Below are positions 61,314 to 64,000 of a DNA stretch of 64,000 nucleotides, one piece after another. Positions within the stretch are counted from its first letter, which is position 1; each line of letters begins with the position of its first letter. The position numbers and the translations under genes were made by a program. Origin of the DNA: an uncultured Cohaesibacter sp. (GTDB taxonomy: Bacteria > Pseudomonadota > Alphaproteobacteria > Rhizobiales > Cohaesibacteraceae). The stretch spans positions 3,240,501 through 3,304,500 of the forward strand of contig NZ_OY762934.1 in the NCBI RefSeq assembly GCF_963667045.1, given 5' to 3'. The notes beneath the pieces are model-generated. The model ran no database searches, was not told the origin of the DNA, and worked only from the letters and a program-made list of their open reading frames with translations.

Positions 61314-63530
61314 TTGTCGTCAACGTGCCAAATTGTGTCAGTTCTCGTCCCGGTCTATGTGGATAGCTGTTACAGCTACCGGGTACCCGCTGATTCGCCC
61401 TCGCTGTTTGATGACGACGGGGCGGCGCGGTTTGCTGACAGGCTGGTGCCGGGGCAGGTAGTCCGGGTGCCGCTGGGGCCGCGCTCCGTGCTGGGCGTGG
61501 TCTGGGACGACCCGAGCGACTTTTCCGATGAATCCCGCCTCAAGGATGTTGAGGCGGTCTATCCGGACGTCTGCCTGTCCGACGATTTCCGCAAGTTCGT
61601 GGACTGGATTGCCCAATATACGCTGGCGCAGCGGGGCATGGTGTTGCGCATGGTGCTGCGCGGCGAAGAGGCCCTGTTGCCGCCAAGGGCAGTGTCTGCG
61701 CTGCGCCTGACAGGCGCGCCACCCGAACGCCTGACGAAGGCGCGGGAGCGGGTTCTGGAGGTGATGGAAGGCGGGTTGGCCGAGACCAAGGCGGCGATTG
61801 TCGAGCGAGCGGGTGTTTCGGCGTCGGTAATTGACGGTCTGGTGAAGGGCGGCACATTGTCGCCGTGCGAATTGCCGCCGCCAGCCCTCATGGAGGCGCC
61901 GCAGGCCGATTTTGCGCCGCCAGCTCTCAATGCGCTGCAGGCCGAGGCGGCAGAAAAGATCCGTCAAATCGTCGCAGCACGTGGCTTTGAAACCGTGCTG
62001 CTGGACGGGGTGACCGGATCGGGCAAGACCGAGGTCTATTTCGAGGCGGTCGCCGAGGCTCTCAGGCAGGGTAAGCAGATCCTGATTCTTGTGCCGGAAA
62101 TCGCCCTGACGGATGCCTTTTTACACCGGTTTGAAAGCCGGTTTGGTGTGCGGCCGGGGGAATGGCACTCCGGGCAGGCGCAACGCTACAAGAATCTGGT
62201 CTGGCGCGGGGTGGCGACCGGCGAGGTGCAGGTGGTCGTGGGCGCGCGGTCGTCGCTGATGCTGCCCTTCCGGAACCTTGGCCTCATCGTGGTGGATGAG
62301 GAGCATGACGGCGCCTACAAGCAGGAGGACCGCGTCATCTACAATGCGCGGGACATGTCGGTGGTGCGGGGCCATCTTTCCGGCTTTCCCGTCGTTCTTG
62401 CCAGTGCGACCCCGTCGGTTGAAAGCCGCAACAATGCTGATCAGGGGCGCTATCGCCATATCCGATTGCCAAGCCGCTATGGCGGGCAGTCGATGCCGGA
62501 CATTTCCCTCATAGACATGCGGGCCAATCCGCCTGAAAAGGGCAGCTGGCTGTCGCCGATTCTGATTGATGCGGTCAACGAAACGATCGAGGCGGGGCAA
62601 CAGAGCCTGTTGTTCCTCAACCGGCGCGGCTATGCGCCGCTGACCCTTTGTCGCACCTGCGGGCACCGTTTCCAGTGCCCGAACTGTTCCACATGGCTGG
62701 TCGAACACCGGTTCCGCAAGCAGCTGGTCTGCCATCACTGCGGACATTCGGAGCCGGTTCCGCCGACCTGTCCTCATTGTGGCGACGAACACAGCCTTGT
62801 TGCCTGTGGCCCGGGCGTCGAGCGGATTGCCGAAGAGGCGGCCAGTCGCTGGCCGGATCGCAGAATCGTGATCCTGTCGAGCGATCTTATCCACGGGATG
62901 CAGCAATTGCGGGCCGAGCTGGAGCTGATCTCGTCCGGTCAGGCAGATATCGTCATCGGCACGCAGCTGGTGGCCAAGGGGCACAATTTCCCGGCCATGA
63001 CGCTGGTTGGCGTCATCGATGCGGACCTCGGGCTGGCCCACGGTGACCTTCGGGCTGGTGAAAAGGTGTTCCAGACTCTGGCACAGGTGACTGGCCGTGC
63101 TGGTCGCATGCAGGGGCAGGGGCGCGGCTTGTTGCAGAGCTATGTGCCGGACCATCCGGTCATTGCTGCGCTTGCGAAAGGGGAGCGGGAAGAGTTTTAC
63201 ACATATGAGTTGGACCAACGTCGTAAGGCCGGTATGCCGCCTTTCGGACGACTGGCTGCGGTGATTCTGTCTTCCGAGCATCGCGAGGCGGCGCTGGCCT
63301 ACGGGCGGGAGATGGTGCGGGCCGTTCCGCACGAGGAGGGGGTGCGGGTTCTCGGGCCTGCGGAAGCGCCGATTTCTGTGCTTCGTGGGCGTTTTCGCTT
63401 CCGGCTGCTGGTGACCGCGCCGCGGACTTTTCCCCTGTCCCAATGGATGCGCAAGTGGTTGGCACAAAGCCCCAAGATAGCAGGGTCACTACGTATGCAG
63501 GTCGATATTGATCCTGTTTCCTTCATGTGA
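61314..63530 (+). CDS. priA: Primosomal replication protein N' (PriA helicase)
   Basis: 738 residues, started by TTG at 61314 because no ATG or GTG lies in frame nearby and AAGGGATCATC precedes it. Restarts stalled replication forks. N-terminal DNA-binding domain (SVLVPVYVDSCYSYRVPADS), then helicase lobe 1 with Walker A GVTGSGKTEVYFEAV and DEEHDGAYKQED (DEAH-type). The zinc-binding region has CRTCGHRFQCPNCSTWL, CHHCGHSEPVPPTCPHCGDE. Lobe 2 shows ILSSDLIHGMQQL and GTQLVAKGHNFPAMTLVGV. Followed by the ATP synthase operon. Confidence 0.95.
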   Translation: MSSTCQIVSVLVPVYVDSCYSYRVPADSPSLFDDDGAARFADRLVPGQVVRVPLGPRSVLGVVWDDPSDFSDESRLKDVEAVYPDVCLSDDFRKFVDWIAQYTLAQRGMVLRMVLRGEEALLPPRAVSALRLTGAPPERLTKARERVLEVMEGGLAETKAAIVERAGVSASVIDGLVKGGTLSPCELPPPALMEAPQADFAPPALNALQAEAAEKIRQIVAARGFETVLLDGVTGSGKTEVYFEAVAEALRQGKQILILVPEIALTDAFLHRFESRFGVRPGEWHSGQAQRYKNLVWRGVATGEVQVVVGARSSLMLPFRNLGLIVVDEEHDGAYKQEDRVIYNARDMSVVRGHLSGFPVVLASATPSVESRNNADQGRYRHIRLPSRYGGQSMPDISLIDMRANPPEKGSWLSPILIDAVNETIEAGQQSLLFLNRRGYAPLTLCRTCGHRFQCPNCSTWLVEHRFRKQLVCHHCGHSEPVPPTCPHCGDEHSLVACGPGVERIAEEAASRWPDRRIVILSSDLIHGMQQLRAELELISSGQADIVIGTQLVAKGHNFPAMTLVGVIDADLGLAHGDLRAGEKVFQTLAQVTGRAGRMQGQGRGLLQSYVPDHPVIAALAKGEREEFYTYELDQRRKAGMPPFGRLAAVILSSEHREAALAYGREMVRAVPHEEGVRVLGPAEAPISVLRGRFRFRLLVTAPRTFPLSQWMRKWLAQSPKIAGSLRMQVDIDPVSFM

Positions 63531-63766
63531 TCTTATTGCTTATGCGAAGAGATGAAGCTGTGTAGAACGCGGTCACAAGTCCGTAAAAGCGATACGGTTT
63601 ACGACTTATGGCTTTAACCGCAATGTTGCGCATGCTCATTCCATGTGCTAGACGAGCTAGCGGTTTCAGGGATTTACCTCCCCGGACAGATGAGACGAAC
63701 TCCCAAGGGAGATAAGGGCTTTAACCGGCTCGTGTTTTCGCATAACAGGTTGGGAGTATTCTCCAA
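63531..63766 (+). promoter_or_regulatory. Upstream region of the atp operon
   Basis: 236 bp. The atpH binding site GGGAG (63752-63756) lies in a small hairpin, GGAG-TATT-CTCC (63753-63764), which abuts the start codon. CTCCC/GGGAG (63700-63711) is a second complementary pair that could compete. No promoter motif is clear. Confidence 0.4.
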
Positions 63767-64000
63767 ATGTCAGAGAGCAACCAGGTGACAGATACTAATT
63801 CAGAAGTTTCAGGAGTGGCCGAACGTTACGCTCGCGCGTTGTTTGATCTCGCTCTCGAAGAGAAGGCAATTGAAGCGTCAGAAGCTGATCTGGCGCGTAT
63901 AGAAGCCATTATGGATGAAAGTGAAGACTTCATGCGGCTTGTTAAAAGCCCCGTCTTTGCTGCTGAAGAGCAACTTGCTGCCGTTTCAGCACTTTTGGAC
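63767..64000 (+). CDS. atpH: ATP synthase F1 delta subunit (partial, N-terminal)
   Basis: 78 codons visible, cut by the window edge. The sequence SGVAERYARALFDLALEEKA matches the N-terminal six-helix domain of the delta subunit (OSCP), which links F1 alpha subunits to the peripheral stalk. LLKSPVFAAEEQ-like wording (LVKSPVFAAEEQLAAVSAL) is also typical. GGGAGTATTCTCCAA precedes the ATG. Probable first gene of the atpHAGDC operon. Confidence 0.92.
   Translation, partial: MSESNQVTDTNSEVSGVAERYARALFDLALEEKAIEASEADLARIEAIMDESEDFMRLVKSPVFAAEEQLAAVSALLD

Overview
The window reads as a chromosomal segment of an alphaproteobacterium, most likely of the order Hyphomicrobiales (Rhizobiales). Evidence for this is the gene content and order: sdhCDAB, mdh-sucC-sucD-sucA-sucB-lpd, a 180-kDa class NAD-glutamate dehydrogenase, type-2 ArgC, an IalB protein, an Omp19-like lipoprotein, and mcl2/DUF1737/mesaconyl-CoA hydratase beside sdh. 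I cannot fix the genus. There are no transposases, integrated phage, CRISPR arrays, rRNA or tRNA genes that I could find. It looks like core genome with small lineage-specific additions.

Layout. 1-8.1 kb: a partial membrane protein, a Cys-containing secreted protein, an unannotated 50-residue ORF divergent from a LysR regulator, rlmN, ialB, a TrmH-family methyltransferase, a quinone oxidoreductase, a DUF1232 protein and a secreted protein built from FIVDYV repeats. 8.5-20 kb, all minus strand: purH, heparinase II/III, rsmB, xthA, lolA, ftsK and a DapC-like aminotransferase. 20-31 kb: gdhZ, a LysR/MFS divergent pair whose gap holds a perfect 13-bp tandem repeat, leuB, leuD, argC and a small membrane protein. 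31-36 kb: asd with a threonine-codon-rich candidate leader peptide, carbonic anhydrase, a pyridoxal kinase and an FAD oxidoreductase.

36-59 kb is the central-carbon block. It holds ethylmalonyl-CoA pathway genes (mcl2-like, DUF1737, mesaconyl-CoA hydratase), interrupted by an acetyltransferase and a siderophore-interacting protein. Then come sdhCDAB, an ArsC-like protein that has lost its catalytic cysteine, a class IIA fructose-bisphosphate aldolase, two Inh/Omp19-type lipoproteins, zapE, mdh, sucCD, sucAB and lpd. Together these encode the TCA segment from 2-oxoglutarate to fumarate, plus malate dehydrogenase, with malyl-CoA chemistry feeding it. 59-64 kb: a secreted hypothetical protein, xerC, a TalC/Fsa-type transaldolase, priA and the start of the ATP synthase operon (atpH, cut by the window edge).

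The most interesting signals are non-coding or small. They are the Thr-rich leader with competing hairpins before asd; an 11-nt perfect complement between the end of zapE and the mdh ribosome binding site; the structured mdh-sucC gap; a terminator-like hairpin inside sdhCDAB; the tandem repeat before the MFS gene; and the FIVDYV-repeat protein. All functional statements about them are inference from reading the sequence. No searches or folding programs were run.
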